Below, one piece after another: positions 9,198-19,761 of a stretch of 64,000 bases of DNA. Source of the stretch: Caulobacter sp. NIBR2454 (GTDB lineage: Bacteria; Pseudomonadota; Alphaproteobacteria; Caulobacterales; Caulobacteraceae); assembly GCF_027474405.1 (NCBI RefSeq), contig NZ_CP114871.1:558001-622000 (forward strand). The letters are read 5' to 3'. The position numbers were made by a program, and so were the translations under genes. The notes beneath the pieces are model-generated. The model ran no database searches. It was given only the letters and a program-made list of their open reading frames with translations, and was not told the origin of the DNA. Within the stretch, counting starts at the first letter, position 1. Each line of letters starts with the position of its first letter.

Positions 9198-10802
9198 GTG
9201 TCGGACACGACCTCAAATCAGTTCCAAGGACCCGCCGTGGCAGACCCTCAAGCCATCGCCGAACGCACTCGCTTCGTCGGTCTAGACCCCAAGGCGCGTT
9301 CCGCCCTGCGTACGCTTGGTCCGGTGATCCGCGAGGAGATCGGCCACGCGCTGGGCCTCTTCTACGACAAGGTGCGGCAGGATCCGCACACCAAGGCCTT
9401 CTTCCGGGACGAGGCGCACATCGCTTCGGCCACCCGCCGACAGTCCGCGCACTGGGGCAAGATCGCCGAAGCTGATTTCGATGAGGTTTTCGCTAGCGAG
9501 GCGACCACCGTCGGCCAGACGCACGCCCGTATCGGCTTGGAGCCCCGCTGGTACGTCGGCGGCTACTCCCTGATCTCCGAGCAACTGCTGCGCGCGGCCA
9601 TCAAGGACCGCTGGCCCAAGGGCATGTTCGCAGGCAAGCCGGCCCAGCGCGAAGCCGCGGCCGACGCCCTGACCGCCCTGGTCAAGGCGGTGCTGCTCGA
9701 TATGGAACTGGGCATCTCGACCTATATGGAGGCGATCGACGCCGAACGCCGTCGCCAGGAAGAGGCGCGCCAGAAGGCTGAGCGCGAGCAGGCCGTTGTT
9801 GTCGAGGCCCTCGGCAAGGCCCTCGCCATGCTGGCCGCCGGGGATCTTGTCGGCCGTCTGTCGGCGGACTTCTCTCCTGAATTCCAGAAGCTGAAAGACG
9901 ACTACAACAACGCGGTCGGTTCGCTGGGCGAGGCGATGGGCGGCGTGGGTCAGGCTGCGCAAGGCATTCGCTCCGGGGTCGATCAGATCGCCCAGGCCCT
10001 GGAAGACTTGTCTCGTCGTACCGAAAGCCAGGCCGCCAGCCTGGAGGAGACGGCCGCCGCTCTCGAGCAGGTGACCGCCACCGTCAAGCGCAGCGCCGCC
10101 GCCGCGCACGAGGCCGCGGACGTCGTCGGCGCCACCAAGGGCGAGGCGCAACGCTCTGGCGTGGTCGTTCAGGACGCGGTCGCGGCCATGGGGCAGATCG
10201 AGAACTCGTCGCGCCAGATCGGCAACATCATCGGCGTCATCGACGAGATCGCCTTCCAGACCAACCTGCTGGCCCTGAACGCCGGCGTCGAAGCCGCGCG
10301 TGCCGGCGACGCTGGCAAGGGTTTCGCGGTCGTCGCCTCCGAAGTGCGGGCCCTGGCCCAGCGCTCGGCCGATGCGGCCAAGGAGATCAAGGCCCTGATT
10401 TCGTCCAGCAGCCAGCAGGTGGAGGCTGGCGTCGATCTGGTCGGCCAGACGGGCGAGGCCCTGCAACGGATCGTCACCCGCGTGGGCGAAATCGACAGCC
10501 TGGTGGGCGAGATCGCGTCCTCCGCCCTTGAACAGTCGGCGGGCCTGAACCAGGTCAATATCGCCGTAGGCCAGATGGATCACGTCACCCAGCAGAACGC
10601 CGCCATGGTCGAGCGCTCCACAGCGTCGAGCCGCTCCCTGCGCAGCGAGGCGGCGGATCTGACGGCCCTGATCGGCAAGTTCAGTCTATCGGGAGCCGCT
10701 CGTCGGCCTATGGCCGCCGATCCGGAGGTGCATGCCCCGGCGCGCAACGCGGTGGCCGAACAGCGGGCGCGACTGGCCACCTTCGCGCGGCCTGGCCGGT
10801 AA
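9198..10802 (+). CDS. Globin-coupled methyl-accepting chemotaxis protein
   Basis: This soluble 534-residue chemoreceptor lacks transmembrane segments. Residues about 15-180 form a protoglobin sensor domain with [14 protein letters not shown] and [19 protein letters not shown], typical of haem-binding globin-coupled sensors. A linker with HAMP-like sequence ([17 protein letters not shown]) follows, then a long signalling coiled coil with the hairpin tip [20 protein letters not shown]. The protein probably senses oxygen, NO or CO. Start is GTG with AAGGA upstream. Its signalling half is nearly identical in places to the transmembrane receptor at 11505, so both likely feed the same CheA. It lacks the C-terminal CheR-binding pentapeptide that the second receptor has. 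Confidence 0.9.
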   Translation: MSDTTSNQFQGPAVADPQAIAERTRFVGLDPKARSALRTLGPVIREEIGHALGLFYDKVRQDPHTKAFFRDEAHIASATRRQSAHWGKIAEADFDEVFASEATTVGQTHARIGLEPRWYVGGYSLISEQLLRAAIKDRWPKGMFAGKPAQREAAADALTALVKAVLLDMELGISTYMEAIDAERRRQEEARQKAEREQAVVVEALGKALAMLAAGDLVGRLSADFSPEFQKLKDDYNNAVGSLGEAMGGVGQAAQGIRSGVDQIAQALEDLSRRTESQAASLEETAAALEQVTATVKRSAAAAHEAADVVGATKGEAQRSGVVVQDAVAAMGQIENSSRQIGNIIGVIDEIAFQTNLLALNAGVEAARAGDAGKGFAVVASEVRALAQRSADAAKEIKALISSSSQQVEAGVDLVGQTGEALQRIVTRVGEIDSLVGEIASSALEQSAGLNQVNIAVGQMDHVTQQNAAMVERSTASSRSLRSEAADLTALIGKFSLSGAARRPMAADPEVHAPARNAVAEQRARLATFARPGR

Positions 10803-10827
10803 GCTTAAAGGGCGCGGTTAACGCGAA

Positions 10828-10878
10828 CAGCCGCCCACGGTGTGTGGGCGGCTGCTGGCCGTCCTGAGACAGGACGGC
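10828..10878. terminator. Two tandem hairpins between convergent genes
   Basis: An 11-bp stem (CAGCCGCCCAC 10828-10838/GTGGGCGGCTG 10844-10854) is followed by a 9-bp stem (GCCGTCCTG 10858-10866/CAGGACGGC 10870-10878). They sit between the globin receptor gene and the convergent small secreted-protein gene and could stop transcription from both sides. Confidence 0.6.
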
Positions 10879-10918
10879 GTCACCAAAAATCAGGTGCTAT
10901 ACGCTTGCGCGGTAAGGC

Positions 10919-11230
10919 TTACGCGCCGCCCGGGAAGCGGAACGGAACCTTCACGGCGCCGGTCTTGCCAGCCATCGGCAGCTTTTCAGCGATGCAGACG
11001 GCGGCCTTGTCGAAGCCCTTGCCAGCAGCGCTGTCGGACACGACCTTGCAGGCCGACAGCTTGCCGCCGTCAGCGTTGCATTCCAGCATGACCTGCGCCG
11101 CGTCACGCGTGTTGGCGTGCTTGGACAGGCAGGCGCCCATGGCTTCTTCAAAACCGCCGGCGGCGAACGTCGACTGAGCGACAAAGAGGCTCGCAGCCAG
11201 TCCGGCGGCGATAGCGATCGGATACTTCAT
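10919..11230 (-). CDS. Small secreted protein, unknown function
   Basis: This 103-residue protein has a clear Sec signal peptide (MKYPIAIAAGLAASLFVAQS, cleavage probably after TFA near residue 23). The mature protein of about 80 residues has four cysteines (in GACLSKH, MLECNADG, SACKVV and VCIAEKL), suggesting two disulfides in the periplasm. I do not recognise a family. It is single-gene, convergent with the globin receptor, and has AAGCGGG-like sequence before the ATG. The signal peptide and host-like base composition make it a convincing gene. Confidence 0.7.
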   Translation of the reverse strand: MKYPIAIAAGLAASLFVAQSTFAAGGFEEAMGACLSKHANTRDAAQVMLECNADGGKLSACKVVSDSAAGKGFDKAAVCIAEKLPMAGKTGAVKVPFRFPGGA

Positions 11231-11369
11231 CCCGCTTGCTCCTGATGTTGGGGAGAGAACTAAACCAGAAGGCCGTTCTAGGAGGGGTGGGTTAAAAGTT
11301 CCTGAGTCGGATGGGCAATAATCGCCGCAGGAAGCAGAATTTGCCTAGAGAACGGCGTTACGTCTTTTG

Positions 11370-11394
11370 TTGACTTTATACAGGCGCTGAGAAC
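11370..11394 (+). promoter_or_regulatory. Weak candidate housekeeping promoter for the chemotaxis operon
   Basis: TTGACT (11370-11375), a 10-base spacer and GCTGAGAAC (11386-11394) partly fit the Caulobacter consensus TTGaCg-N10-14-GCTANAWC. It lies 110 bases before the first receptor gene, in a 274-base region with no gene. Only a guess from motif similarity. Confidence 0.25.
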
Positions 11395-11504
11395 TTGAAA
11401 AAACAGCTGCGGCAAGTGAGCATCTGTTAACGATATCTCCCCATGATCCCCGACCATGCTGTAGGCGCGAAAGAAATGTCGCGTCGTTGAGGGGATCTCC
11501 ACCG

Positions 11505-13475
11505 ATGAAGCGTTTCCGGCTCGTCGATCTGCCATTGATCATCAAGATGGGCTTTGCGCCCGCCTTCGCTCTTCTGATGCTGGCCGTTCTGGCGACTGGC
11601 GCAATCATTGTTCAGCGCCAACAGTCAGCGGCGCTGCAACAGGTGGTCGCCGTCGACATGCGCGACAACCTGCGCATCCAGGCCCTGTCCAAGCGGATCG
11701 AGGGGGTTCACGGTGAACTCTATCTCGCCCTGACGCACGCCGCCGGCCAGATCGAGGTCGAAAAGGTTGGCGAGCGCATGACCGCCGCCCTGGCCGAGAT
11801 GGATGCGATCAAGAAGGAGCTCTCCGAGCTTCAGAAGAACGCCGACCCCGCCCAGAAGGCCGACTACGCCCAACTGGTGAAGGCCATCGACGAATGCCGC
11901 AGCGCCATCGACGTGGTGAGCGGCATGATCGGCGTGGATTTCGGAACCGCCGTCGGCTTCGTGGCCCCCTTCGAGGAAGAGTACAACAAGATGAGCGCCC
12001 TCCTGGACAAGGTCGTCCAGAAGGAAAACGCTCAGACCACCGCCCGCGCTGAAGCCGCGCAGAAAGAAGCGGCCCTGGCCCAGACGGTCAGCATCGTCGG
12101 CAGCATCATAACGGTTCTGGCGGTCGCTGGCCTGGCACTGATTTCGGTGCTCGCCACTCGCCGCGCCATCAACGACATCGCCCGCGCCACCGAGACCCTG
12201 GCCAAGGGCGACAACAGCATCGACATCGAGCGCCTCGCCCGTAAGGACGAACTCGGCGCCATCGTCACCTCGCTCGGCGTGTTCAAGCAAAACCAGCTGA
12301 ACCTGGAGCAGATGCGCAGTGAACAGGAAGCCGCCCGCGCCCTCACCGACGAAGAGCGCGCCGCCGCTGAACGTTCCGCCGCCGAAGCCGCCAAGGTGGC
12401 CGCCACTGTGGTGTCGGAACTGGCCTCGGGCCTTGAGCGCCTGGCTTCGGGCGACCTGACCTACCGCGTCACCGCTGACTTCCCGGGCGACTACCGCAAG
12501 CTGAAGGACGACTTCAACGGCGCGATCACCCAGATGCAGGAAACCATGAAGGTCATCGCGGCCTCCACGGACGGCCTGCGTACCGGCGCCGACGAAATCG
12601 CACACGCCTCCGACGACCTGTCGCGCCGCACCGAGCAGCAAGCCGCGTCGCTGGAAGAAACCGCAGCCGCCCTCGACGAGCTGACCGCCACGGTCAAGCG
12701 CACCGCCTCGGGCGCCAAGCAGGCTTCGGACGTGGTGTCCACGGCCCGCGGCGAAGCCCAGCATTCGGGTGAAGTCGTTCGTCAGGCCGTCTCGGCCATG
12801 GGCGAGATCGAGAACTCGTCGCGCCAGATCGGCAACATCATCGGCGTGATCGACGAGATCGCCTTCCAGACCAACCTGCTGGCCCTGAACGCCGGCGTCG
12901 AAGCCGCGCGTGCGGGCGAAGCTGGCAAGGGCTTCGCGGTCGTCGCCTCCGAAGTGCGGGCCCTGGCCCAGCGCTCGGCCGAAGCGGCCAAGGAGATCAA
13001 GGCTCTGATTTCGTCCAGCAGCCAACAGGTCGGTTCGGGCGTGAGCCTGGTCGGTCAGACCGGCGAAGCGCTTCAGCGCATCGTGGTCAAGGTCGGCGAG
13101 ATCGACGCTCTGGTCACCGAGATCGCGGCCTCGGCCGAAGAGCAGGCCACCGGCCTGCAAGAGGTCAATACCGCCGTCAATCAGATGGACCAAGTGACGC
13201 AGCAGAACGCGGCCATGGTGGAAGAGTCCACCGCCGCGACCCACTCGCTGAAGGGCGAGACGACCGAGCTGGTCCGCCTGATGAGCCGCTTCCGGGTGGG
13301 CGAAGGCGCTCCCGCCGGCGCCCGTCCGACCATGGCCGACCCGGCGACCCACGCTCCGGCTCGCAACCCGGTCGCCGAACAGCGCGCCAAGCTCAACACC
13401 TTCGCCCGGCCAGGCGTTTCCGGGGCCAACGCCCTGGCCGCCGCGCCGGCTGAAGACGGCTGGGAAGAGTTCTGA
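11505..13475 (+). CDS. mcpA: Transmembrane methyl-accepting chemotaxis protein, McpA-type
   Basis: This 656-residue chemoreceptor heads the chemotaxis operon. TM1 is near residues 12-32, a helical periplasmic region follows to about 185, then TM2 (IVGSIITVLAVAGLALISVL), a HAMP domain and a second HAMP-like segment (RLASGDLTYRVTADFPGDY). The signalling coiled coil has the tip [20 protein letters not shown]. The last five residues, GWEEF, are the xWxxF tether that recruits CheR/CheB. The ATG at 11505 has GAGGGGAT at the right distance; an in-frame TTG at 11487 is less likely. Ligand unknown. Confidence 0.92.
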   Translation: MKRFRLVDLPLIIKMGFAPAFALLMLAVLATGAIIVQRQQSAALQQVVAVDMRDNLRIQALSKRIEGVHGELYLALTHAAGQIEVEKVGERMTAALAEMDAIKKELSELQKNADPAQKADYAQLVKAIDECRSAIDVVSGMIGVDFGTAVGFVAPFEEEYNKMSALLDKVVQKENAQTTARAEAAQKEAALAQTVSIVGSIITVLAVAGLALISVLATRRAINDIARATETLAKGDNSIDIERLARKDELGAIVTSLGVFKQNQLNLEQMRSEQEAARALTDEERAAAERSAAEAAKVAATVVSELASGLERLASGDLTYRVTADFPGDYRKLKDDFNGAITQMQETMKVIAASTDGLRTGADEIAHASDDLSRRTEQQAASLEETAAALDELTATVKRTASGAKQASDVVSTARGEAQHSGEVVRQAVSAMGEIENSSRQIGNIIGVIDEIAFQTNLLALNAGVEAARAGEAGKGFAVVASEVRALAQRSAEAAKEIKALISSSSQQVGSGVSLVGQTGEALQRIVVKVGEIDALVTEIAASAEEQATGLQEVNTAVNQMDQVTQQNAAMVEESTAATHSLKGETTELVRLMSRFRVGEGAPAGARPTMADPATHAPARNPVAEQRAKLNTFARPGVSGANALAAAPAEDGWEEF

Positions 13476-13480
13476 GCCCT

Positions 13481-13762
13481 ATGGCCCAGATGACCCTCCC
13501 CGAGACCATGGACCTTAAGGCTGCCGCCGGATTGAAGGCTTCAATCCTGGCGCAGCGGGGCTCGTCCCTGGAGCTGGACGCCTCGGGCGTCCGGCGCCTG
13601 GGCGGGCTTTGCCTACAGGTGCTTCTGGCGGCTGCGTCAACCTGGCGCACCGACGGACAGAGCTTTTCGTTAACCAACCCCTCTGAATCCTTCGCTGAAG
13701 CCATTCGCCTGTTCGGCGCCCACGAGGCGCTTGGCACTGCCACTTACGGAGCCCAATCGTGA
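13481..13762 (+). CDS. cheX: STAS-domain protein of the chemotaxis operon (Caulobacter CheX position)
   Basis: This 93-residue single-domain protein resembles STAS/anti-sigma-antagonist folds, with alternating strand and helix segments (SSLELDASGVRRLGGLCLQV). A serine or threonine at the usual phosphorylation site is replaced: the loop reads GVRRLGG. It lies between the receptor gene and cheY, the position called cheX in Caulobacter; it is not the CheX/CheC-type phosphatase of other bacteria. The stop overlaps the cheY start (GTGA). A role as a small scaffold or adaptor in the array is inferred from position only. Confidence 0.75.
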   Translation: MAQMTLPETMDLKAAAGLKASILAQRGSSLELDASGVRRLGGLCLQVLLAAASTWRTDGQSFSLTNPSESFAEAIRLFGAHEALGTATYGAQS

Positions 13763-14127
13763 CGACGCGTACGATCCTGACGGTCGATGACTCCCGCACC
13801 ATGCGGGACATGCTGCGGATGGCGCTCGCCAGCGCGGGCTTCAACGTGGTTGAGGCCGTGGACGGTGAGCACGGCCTTGAGGTTCTGTCGGCGCATAAGC
13901 CGGACGTGATCATCACGGACATCAACATGCCCAAGCTGGACGGCTTTGGCTTCATCGAGGCCGTGCGGGTGGACGATAGCCACCGCGCCACCCCGATCCT
14001 GGTGCTGACCACCGAAAGCGACCCGGCCAAGAAGGAGCGGGCCCGTGCGGCAGGCGCCACCGGTTGGATCGTGAAGCCTTTCAATCCCGACAAACTCGTC
14101 GAGGCCATCCGCCGAGTCGCGGCTTAA
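13759..14127 (+). CDS. cheY: CheY-type response regulator (CheYI)
   Basis: This single REC domain of 122 residues has the acidic pair D10-D11, phospho-acceptor Asp54 (IITDINMPKLDG), the conserved Thr region (LVLTTES) and Lys in WIVKPFNP. It has no output domain, so it acts by protein binding, probably at the flagellar switch or as a phosphate sink. The GTG start overlaps the stop of the STAS gene. The first cheY of three in the operon corresponds by order to CheYI of Caulobacter. Confidence 0.92.
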   Translation: MTTRTILTVDDSRTMRDMLRMALASAGFNVVEAVDGEHGLEVLSAHKPDVIITDINMPKLDGFGFIEAVRVDDSHRATPILVLTTESDPAKKERARAAGATGWIVKPFNPDKLVEAIRRVAA

Positions 14128-14153
14128 GCAGAAAGATCGCGGGGGCGTCGGGG

Positions 14154-16418
14154 ATGGACGAACTAGAGGCCATCAAGGTCACCTTCTTCCAGGAGTGCGA
14201 GGAGCTTCTCGCCGATCTGGAAGGTGGACTCCTGGCCATGCAGGACGGGTCGAGCGACGGCGAGACGGTGAACGCCGTCTTCCGCGCCGTCCACTCGATC
14301 AAGGGCGGCGCGGGTGCGTTCGGCCTGGATCCGCTCGTCCGTTTCGCCCACGTCTTCGAAACCCTGCTGGACGGCGTCCGCAGCGGCGAGGTCGCCGCCG
14401 CGCCTGATCTGGTCGCGTTGCTGCTTCGCGCCTCCGACGTCCTGGCCGACCACGTCAGCGCCGCGCGCGGCATGGGCGACGTGGACGAGGCCCTCTCCGC
14501 CTCCATGGCCGCCGAGCTGGAAGCCTGGCAGTCGGGCGGCGCCGCGCCGGCGCCCGCCGCCTCCGCCCCGTCCGACGACGACGACTTCGACCTCGCCTCC
14601 TCGGTTCCCGCCGAGCTGGACGACATGGATTTTGGCTTCACCCCGATGACGGTCGTCGTCGATGAAGCTCCCGCCGAGGCCGATGCGCCGAGCGGCTGGC
14701 TGGTGGTGATCCAGCCCAAGTCCGACCTCTATCGCAAGGCCAACGAGAGCCTGCTGCTAATCCGCGAGTTGGAGCGCCTGGGCTCGATCGAGACCAGCTT
14801 CAACGACGACGCCATGCCGGATCTGGCTGACATGGATCCGGAAGCCTCCTACCTGACCTTCACGGTGAAGCTGACCACCGACAAGAGCGAAGCCGACGTT
14901 CGGGAAGTCTTCGAATTCGTGGACGGCGATTGCGATCTGACCATAACGCCCCTCTCCGGCGGCGAAGCGCCCATCGCGGCTGCTGCAATGGTTGAGCCTG
15001 AGCCGGACGTCGAAGCTGAAAGCGACTCCAGCGTCGATATCGCCGCCCTGATCAGCGCCGCGACCTCCGCGCCGGTCGCCGCTCCGGTCGCCACCGCGCC
15101 GCCGCCGCCCGTAGCGATGACGCCGGCCGCCGCCGCCGCCGTGGCCGCCAAGCCGACCGCCATGGCCGCGCCGCCCAAGGCGCCCGTCGAGACCCCGGGT
15201 CCCGGTTCATCGGTGATCCGCGTGGACCCCGAGCGCATCGACCGTCTGATCGACCTGGTCTCCGAGCTGGTCATCAATCAGGCCATGATCGCCCAGCGCG
15301 TTGCCGAACACGGCATTCCGCAGTCCTCCAACCTCGCCATCGGCCTCGACGAACTTGAGCAACTGACGCGCGAGATTCAGGACAGCGTCATGGCCATCCG
15401 CGCCCAGCCGGTGAAGTCGGTGTTCCAGCGCATGCCGCGTCTGGTCCGCGAAGTCGCCTCCATGGTCGGCAAGCAGGTCCGCCTCGTCATGGAAGGCGAA
15501 GGCACCGAGGTCGACAAGACCGTGATCGAGCGTCTGTCCGACCCGATCACGCACATGCTGCGCAACGCCATCGACCACGGCCTGGAGATGCCCGACGAGC
15601 GCCGCGAAGTCGGCAAGCCTGTCGAAGGCGTCATCAAGCTGCACGCCCTGCACCGCGGCGGCCGCATCGTGATCGAGGTCACCGACGACGGCCGCGGCAT
15701 CAACCGTCCCAAGGTTCAGCAGATCGCCGTGGACAAGGGCCTGATCGCTCCGGATCTGACGCTGACCGACGAAGAGATCGACAACCTGATCTTCCTTCCC
15801 GGCTTCTCGACCGCCGACAAGGTGTCGGACGTTTCGGGTCGCGGCGTGGGCATGGACGTGGTCCGTCGCTCGGTGCAGGCCCTGGGCGGCCGCATCTCGA
15901 TCAGCTCGCGCCCGGGTCAGGGTTCGACCTTCACGCTCAGCCTGCCGCTGACCCTCGCCGTGCTCGACGGCATGGTGGTCGAGGTCGCTGATCAGACCCT
16001 GGTCGTGCCCCTGGCCGCCATTGTCGAGAGCCTGCGTCCCAAGCCCGAAGAGGTTCGCGCGCTCGGCCCGACCGGCGCGGTCCTGGCGGTCCGCGACAGC
16101 TTCGTGCCGCTGGTCGATATCGGCAGCACCATGGGCTACCGCGCCAACGCGCCGGACCCCACCGAAGGCGTCGTCCTGCTGGTGGAGAGCGAAGACGGCA
16201 GCAAGGCCGCTCTCGTGGCCGACAACATCCAGGGCCAGCGCCAGGTCGTCATCAAGTCGCTGGAGGCCAACTACCAGCAGGTGGAAGGCGTCGCCGCCGC
16301 CACCATCCTGGGCGACGGCCGCGTGGCCCTCATCCTCGACGTCGACGCGGTGATCAATCTTCGCCGCCGCGAGGCGCCGGCTCCCAAACCCACTGAACCT
16401 ATGATCGCAGCGGAATAG
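14154..16418 (+). CDS. cheA: Chemotaxis histidine kinase CheA
   Basis: This 754-residue kinase has the P1 HPt domain (phospho-acceptor His47 in [15 protein letters not shown]) and a P2-like region around residues 180-280. An Ala/Pro-rich linker is followed by the P3 dimerisation domain from about 355. The P4 ATPase has its N box near residue 467 ([14 protein letters not shown]), TDDGRGI and [12 protein letters not shown] near 560. A P5 CheW-like domain ends the protein. The ATG at 14154 was chosen because the HPt helix begins there; the frame extends upstream only as overlap with cheY. It phosphorylates the operon's CheY proteins and CheB under receptor control. Confidence 0.95.
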   Translation: MDELEAIKVTFFQECEELLADLEGGLLAMQDGSSDGETVNAVFRAVHSIKGGAGAFGLDPLVRFAHVFETLLDGVRSGEVAAAPDLVALLLRASDVLADHVSAARGMGDVDEALSASMAAELEAWQSGGAAPAPAASAPSDDDDFDLASSVPAELDDMDFGFTPMTVVVDEAPAEADAPSGWLVVIQPKSDLYRKANESLLLIRELERLGSIETSFNDDAMPDLADMDPEASYLTFTVKLTTDKSEADVREVFEFVDGDCDLTITPLSGGEAPIAAAAMVEPEPDVEAESDSSVDIAALISAATSAPVAAPVATAPPPPVAMTPAAAAAVAAKPTAMAAPPKAPVETPGPGSSVIRVDPERIDRLIDLVSELVINQAMIAQRVAEHGIPQSSNLAIGLDELEQLTREIQDSVMAIRAQPVKSVFQRMPRLVREVASMVGKQVRLVMEGEGTEVDKTVIERLSDPITHMLRNAIDHGLEMPDERREVGKPVEGVIKLHALHRGGRIVIEVTDDGRGINRPKVQQIAVDKGLIAPDLTLTDEEIDNLIFLPGFSTADKVSDVSGRGVGMDVVRRSVQALGGRISISSRPGQGSTFTLSLPLTLAVLDGMVVEVADQTLVVPLAAIVESLRPKPEEVRALGPTGAVLAVRDSFVPLVDIGSTMGYRANAPDPTEGVVLLVESEDGSKAALVADNIQGQRQVVIKSLEANYQQVEGVAAATILGDGRVALILDVDAVINLRRREAPAPKPTEPMIAAE

Positions 16419-16423
16419 ACATC

Positions 16424-16891
16424 ATGATCGACCACACCACCGCCACAGTCGGCGAGCGTCGCGAACTGATCTCCTTCCGGGTGAACCAGCAGGAATACTG
16501 CGTGGACATCATGGCGGTTCGCGAGATCCGGGGCTGGAGCCCGGCCACCTCGCTTCCCCAGTCGCCCAATTACATGCGTGGCGTCATCAATCTTCGCGGC
16601 GCGGTCCTGCCGATCATGGACCTGTCCTCGCGCCTGGGTCTCGGCTCCGCCGAGCCGACCGTCCGCCACGTGATCATCGTGGTGAAGGTTCAGGAGCGGA
16701 TGATGGGCCTGCTGGTCGACGCCGTGTCCGACATCCTGTCGATCACCGACGATCTGGTGCAGCCGACCCCGGACGTGGCCTGTGATCGCGTGCGCAGCTT
16801 CGTGCGCGGCATCATCTCGCTGGAAGGCCGGATGATCAGCGAAATCTCTCTCGACCGCCTGCTGCCCGAACGCGAGGCGCTCGCTGCATGA
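16424..16891 (+). CDS. cheW: Chemotaxis coupling protein CheW
   Basis: This 155-residue protein is a single CheW domain linking receptors to CheA. The typical stretches are visible: [20 protein letters not shown], a central [17 protein letters not shown] and a late [14 protein letters not shown]. It begins 5 bases after cheA and its end overlaps the cheR start by 4 bases. Complete and normal in length. Confidence 0.94.
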   Translation: MIDHTTATVGERRELISFRVNQQEYCVDIMAVREIRGWSPATSLPQSPNYMRGVINLRGAVLPIMDLSSRLGLGSAEPTVRHVIIVVKVQERMMGLLVDAVSDILSITDDLVQPTPDVACDRVRSFVRGIISLEGRMISEISLDRLLPEREALAA

Positions 16892-17763
16892 CCCTGGCCC
16901 CGGCTGTCCGAACCGAACGGAAGCCTCCCCTCGTCGAGGGCGAGTTCCTTTTCACGGCGGATGACTTCCGACAGATCGCGCAGATCATGTACGACCAGGC
17001 TGGCATCAGCCTGGCCGACAGCAAGGCCACGCTCGTTTACTCGCGACTGGCCAAGCGTCTGCGCATTCTCGGCATGGACAGCTTCAAAGCCTACTGCGCC
17101 ATGGTCGTTCAGGACCGGGAAGAAGCGCAGAACATGCTTCGGGCGCTGACCACCAACGTCACGCGGTTCTTCCGCGAGCCGCATCATTTCGACGACCTTC
17201 GCGAACACGTCCTGCTGCCCATGGCCGAGGAAGTGCGTCGTGGTGGCCGCCTGCGCCTTTGGTCGGCTGCCTGCTCCACGGGGCAGGAGCCTTATTCCAT
17301 GGCCCTGACCGTGTTGTCGGTGTTCCCGAACGCCGCCGACCTCGACATCAAGATTCTCGCCACCGACATCGATTCCAACGTCGTGGAGACCGGCCGCGCC
17401 GCCGTCTACGACGAAGCTCAGATCGAGCCGGTGCCTGGTCCCATCCGCAATCAATTCTTCGAGCGTGACCCCAACAACAAGGGCATGTGGCGCGTTGGCG
17501 CCGCGGCCCGCAGCCTGGTCAGCTTCAAGGAACTCAACCTTATCGGCGACTGGCCGATGAAAGGGCCGTTTCACGCTGTGTTTTGCCGCAACGTCGTCAT
17601 CTATTTCGACGAACCGACTCAAGAGCGGATCTGGACGCGCTTTGCGCCTCTGATCGCCGACGGGGGTCGCCTTTACATCGGTCATTCCGAGCGGGTTCCG
17701 GCTACGAACACCTCGTTCGATAGCAACGGCCTGACTTCTTACCGCAAGGTCGGGGGCCGCTGA
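16888..17763 (+). CDS. cheR: Chemoreceptor glutamate methyltransferase CheR
   Basis: This 291-residue methyltransferase has an N-terminal helical CheR domain (about 20-80) and a SAM-binding Rossmann domain with [32 protein letters not shown] and [14 protein letters not shown]. It methylates receptor glutamates for adaptation. The GWEEF tail of the operon's receptor is its expected docking site. It overlaps both neighbours (ATGA with cheW, TGATG with cheB). Standard family length. Confidence 0.95.
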   Translation: MTLAPAVRTERKPPLVEGEFLFTADDFRQIAQIMYDQAGISLADSKATLVYSRLAKRLRILGMDSFKAYCAMVVQDREEAQNMLRALTTNVTRFFREPHHFDDLREHVLLPMAEEVRRGGRLRLWSAACSTGQEPYSMALTVLSVFPNAADLDIKILATDIDSNVVETGRAAVYDEAQIEPVPGPIRNQFFERDPNNKGMWRVGAAARSLVSFKELNLIGDWPMKGPFHAVFCRNVVIYFDEPTQERIWTRFAPLIADGGRLYIGHSERVPATNTSFDSNGLTSYRKVGGR

Positions 17764-18800
17764 TGACCATCAAGGTTCTCGTCGTCGACGATTCTCCCAC
17801 CATGCGCGGCCTGATCACGGCCGCCCTGCGCCGCGATCCCGAGATCGAGGTCGTCGGCTCTGCCGGTGATCCGTTCGAGGCCCGCGGCGCGATCAAGGCT
17901 CTGAACCCCGACGTCGTCACGCTCGACATCGAAATGCCGAACATGAACGGCCTCGAGTTCCTCGAAAAGATCATGCGCCTGCGGCCGATGCCGGTGGTCA
18001 TGGTCTCCAGCCTGACCCAAGCCGGCGCTGATGTGACTCTGCGCGCGCTGGAAATCGGCGCTGTCGATTGCGTGGGCAAGCCGACCAACAACGTCGCCGG
18101 GGGCGACGCCCTGGCGGAGATCGCCGCCAAGGTGAAGAACGCCGCGCGCGCCACGGTGCGCGCCACTATCAGCACCAGCGCCAAAGCGCCGCCGAAGCCG
18201 GTCCGGGCCAAGGAGTTCGTTCCGTCGGGCGATCTGGTCGCCATCGGTTCGTCCACCGGCGGGGTTGAGGCCCTGCTGACGGTGCTGAACAACTATCCGG
18301 CCAACTGTCCGCCGACGGTGATCACCCAGCATATGCCGGCGGCCTTCACCGCCAGCTTCGCGGCGCGCCTCGGGCGCGCCTGCAACGCCAAGGTCTATGA
18401 GGCCCGCGACGGCGATGTGCTGGAGCCCGGCAAGGTCTATGTGGCTCCTGGCGGCGCGACCCATCTGGAGATCAGCCGCTCGGCCGGGCTGCGCTGCCGT
18501 CTTACCGACGGCGATCCCGTCAGCGGCCACCGTCCCTCGGTGGACGTGATGTTCAAGTCGGTGGCGTCCGTCATGGGCGACAAGGCCGTCGGCGTCATCC
18601 TGACGGGCATGGGACGCGATGGCGCCCAGGGCCTTCTCGCCATGCGAGAGGCCGGAGCCCGCACGATCGGCCAAGACGAGTCCACCTGCGTTGTCTACGG
18701 AATGCCCCGAGCCGCCTACGAGATGGGTGCTGTCGAAAAGCAGCTGTCACTCTCGGCGATCGGTTCCGCCATCCTCGATCTCTCTTCTGCGAAACGTTGA
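17763..18800 (+). CDS. cheB: Chemoreceptor methylesterase CheB
   Basis: This 345-residue protein has an N-terminal REC domain with phospho-acceptor Asp55 ([13 protein letters not shown]) and a C-terminal methylesterase. The catalytic residues are in GSSTGG (Ser), QHMPAAFT (His) and GMGRDGAQG (Asp). It removes receptor methyl groups and may deamidate glutamines when phosphorylated by CheA. ATG overlaps the cheR stop. This is one of two cheB genes in the window. Confidence 0.95.
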   Translation: MTIKVLVVDDSPTMRGLITAALRRDPEIEVVGSAGDPFEARGAIKALNPDVVTLDIEMPNMNGLEFLEKIMRLRPMPVVMVSSLTQAGADVTLRALEIGAVDCVGKPTNNVAGGDALAEIAAKVKNAARATVRATISTSAKAPPKPVRAKEFVPSGDLVAIGSSTGGVEALLTVLNNYPANCPPTVITQHMPAAFTASFAARLGRACNAKVYEARDGDVLEPGKVYVAPGGATHLEISRSAGLRCRLTDGDPVSGHRPSVDVMFKSVASVMGDKAVGVILTGMGRDGAQGLLAMREAGARTIGQDESTCVVYGMPRAAYEMGAVEKQLSLSAIGSAILDLSSAKR

Positions 18801-18803
18801 ATC

Positions 18804-19193
18804 ATGCCCGCAGCATCCTCCATCTCCGTTCTGGTCGTCGATGATCAGCTCACCATGCGGGCCCTGGTCCGCAATGGTCTGCAGCAGATCGGTTTCCGCG
18901 ACGTCCGCGAAGCCGCCGACGGCGAGGAAGCCCTAAAGAATGTCGTCGCCAAGCCGGTGAACCTGATCATCTCGGACTTCAACATGCCGAAGATGGATGG
19001 GCTGGCGCTGCTGCGCGCGGTGCGCGCCCACCCGCCGATCAGCAAGGTGGCCTTCGTCATGCTGACTGGCCGCGCCGACCGCGAGCTGGTCCAGCGCGCC
19101 GTGCAGTTCGGCGTGAACAACTACCTGGTGAAGCCCTTCACCGTGCAGGTTCTGCGCGAGAAGATCGAACAGGTCTTCGGGCAACTGACATGA
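18804..19193 (+). CDS. cheY2: CheY-type response regulator (CheYII)
   Basis: This 129-residue single REC domain has D13-D14, phospho-acceptor Asp58 ([12 protein letters not shown]) and Lys in YLVKPFTV. It has the short [13 protein letters not shown] helix 1 typical of CheYII, which is reported as the main motor-binding CheY in Caulobacter. It lies 3 bases after cheB and overlaps the cheD start by 4 bases. Motor binding here is inferred from gene order. Confidence 0.92.
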   Translation: MPAASSISVLVVDDQLTMRALVRNGLQQIGFRDVREAADGEEALKNVVAKPVNLIISDFNMPKMDGLALLRAVRAHPPISKVAFVMLTGRADRELVQRAVQFGVNNYLVKPFTVQVLREKIEQVFGQLT

Positions 19194-19753
19194 CCCTTGG
19201 CCGGCCCGCGCCGACAGCTCCGGAATACACGCGCAAGGTCCATGTGACCCAGGGCGAGCAGCATGTCACGAACGACCCCGGCGTCGTTATGACCACTGTG
19301 CTGGGCTCCTGCATTGCTGCATGCATTCGTGACCCCCAGGCGGGGATCGGGGGCATGAACCACTTCCTGCTGCCCGATGACGGCGGCGGTCGGGGCGGCG
19401 ACTCGGTCCGGTTCGGCGCCTACGCCATGGAACTGCTGATCAACGACCTTCTGAAGCAGGGCGCTCGTCGCGACCGTCTGGAGGCCAAGATCTTCGGCGG
19501 CGGCAAGCTGTTCGACGGCTTGTCCGACGTGGGCGCGAGCAACGCCGAATTCGCCGAACGCTTCCTGCGCGACGAAGGCATTCCGGTTGTTTCGTCCAGC
19601 ACTGGCGGCCCCTCGGCCCGCCGGGTGGAGTTCTGGCCCGTCAGCGGGCGGGTGCGTCAGCGCCTGGTCGCCGTCGAGCAAGCTCCGCAGGAAGTTCGTC
19701 GTCCCGCCGCGCCGCCGCCCGCGGAGTCCTCGGGCGATCTGGAACTGTTCTAA
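19190..19753 (+). CDS. cheD: Receptor glutamine deamidase CheD
   Basis: This 187-residue protein has the CheD catalytic set: Cys in [13 protein letters not shown], His in [13 protein letters not shown] and the GGGKLF segment. CheD deamidates receptor glutamines and can interact with CheC-type phosphatases; no cheC is present in this operon. The C-terminal 30 residues are Pro/Ala-rich and longer than in minimal CheD. The start overlaps the cheYII stop. Confidence 0.92.
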   Translation: MTLGRPAPTAPEYTRKVHVTQGEQHVTNDPGVVMTTVLGSCIAACIRDPQAGIGGMNHFLLPDDGGGRGGDSVRFGAYAMELLINDLLKQGARRDRLEAKIFGGGKLFDGLSDVGASNAEFAERFLRDEGIPVVSSSTGGPSARRVEFWPVSGRVRQRLVAVEQAPQEVRRPAAPPPAESSGDLELF

Positions 19754-19761
19754 GGGACATC

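Noticed and set aside
11625..13352. 575-codon open frame on the minus strand
   Set aside because: Mirror of the mcpA coding frame; Gly/His/Asp-rich with no motif.
13481..13762. CheX/CheC-family CheY phosphatase
   Set aside because: The sequence lacks the conserved ExxN phosphatase motifs and looks STAS-like; only the gene name matches Caulobacter usage.
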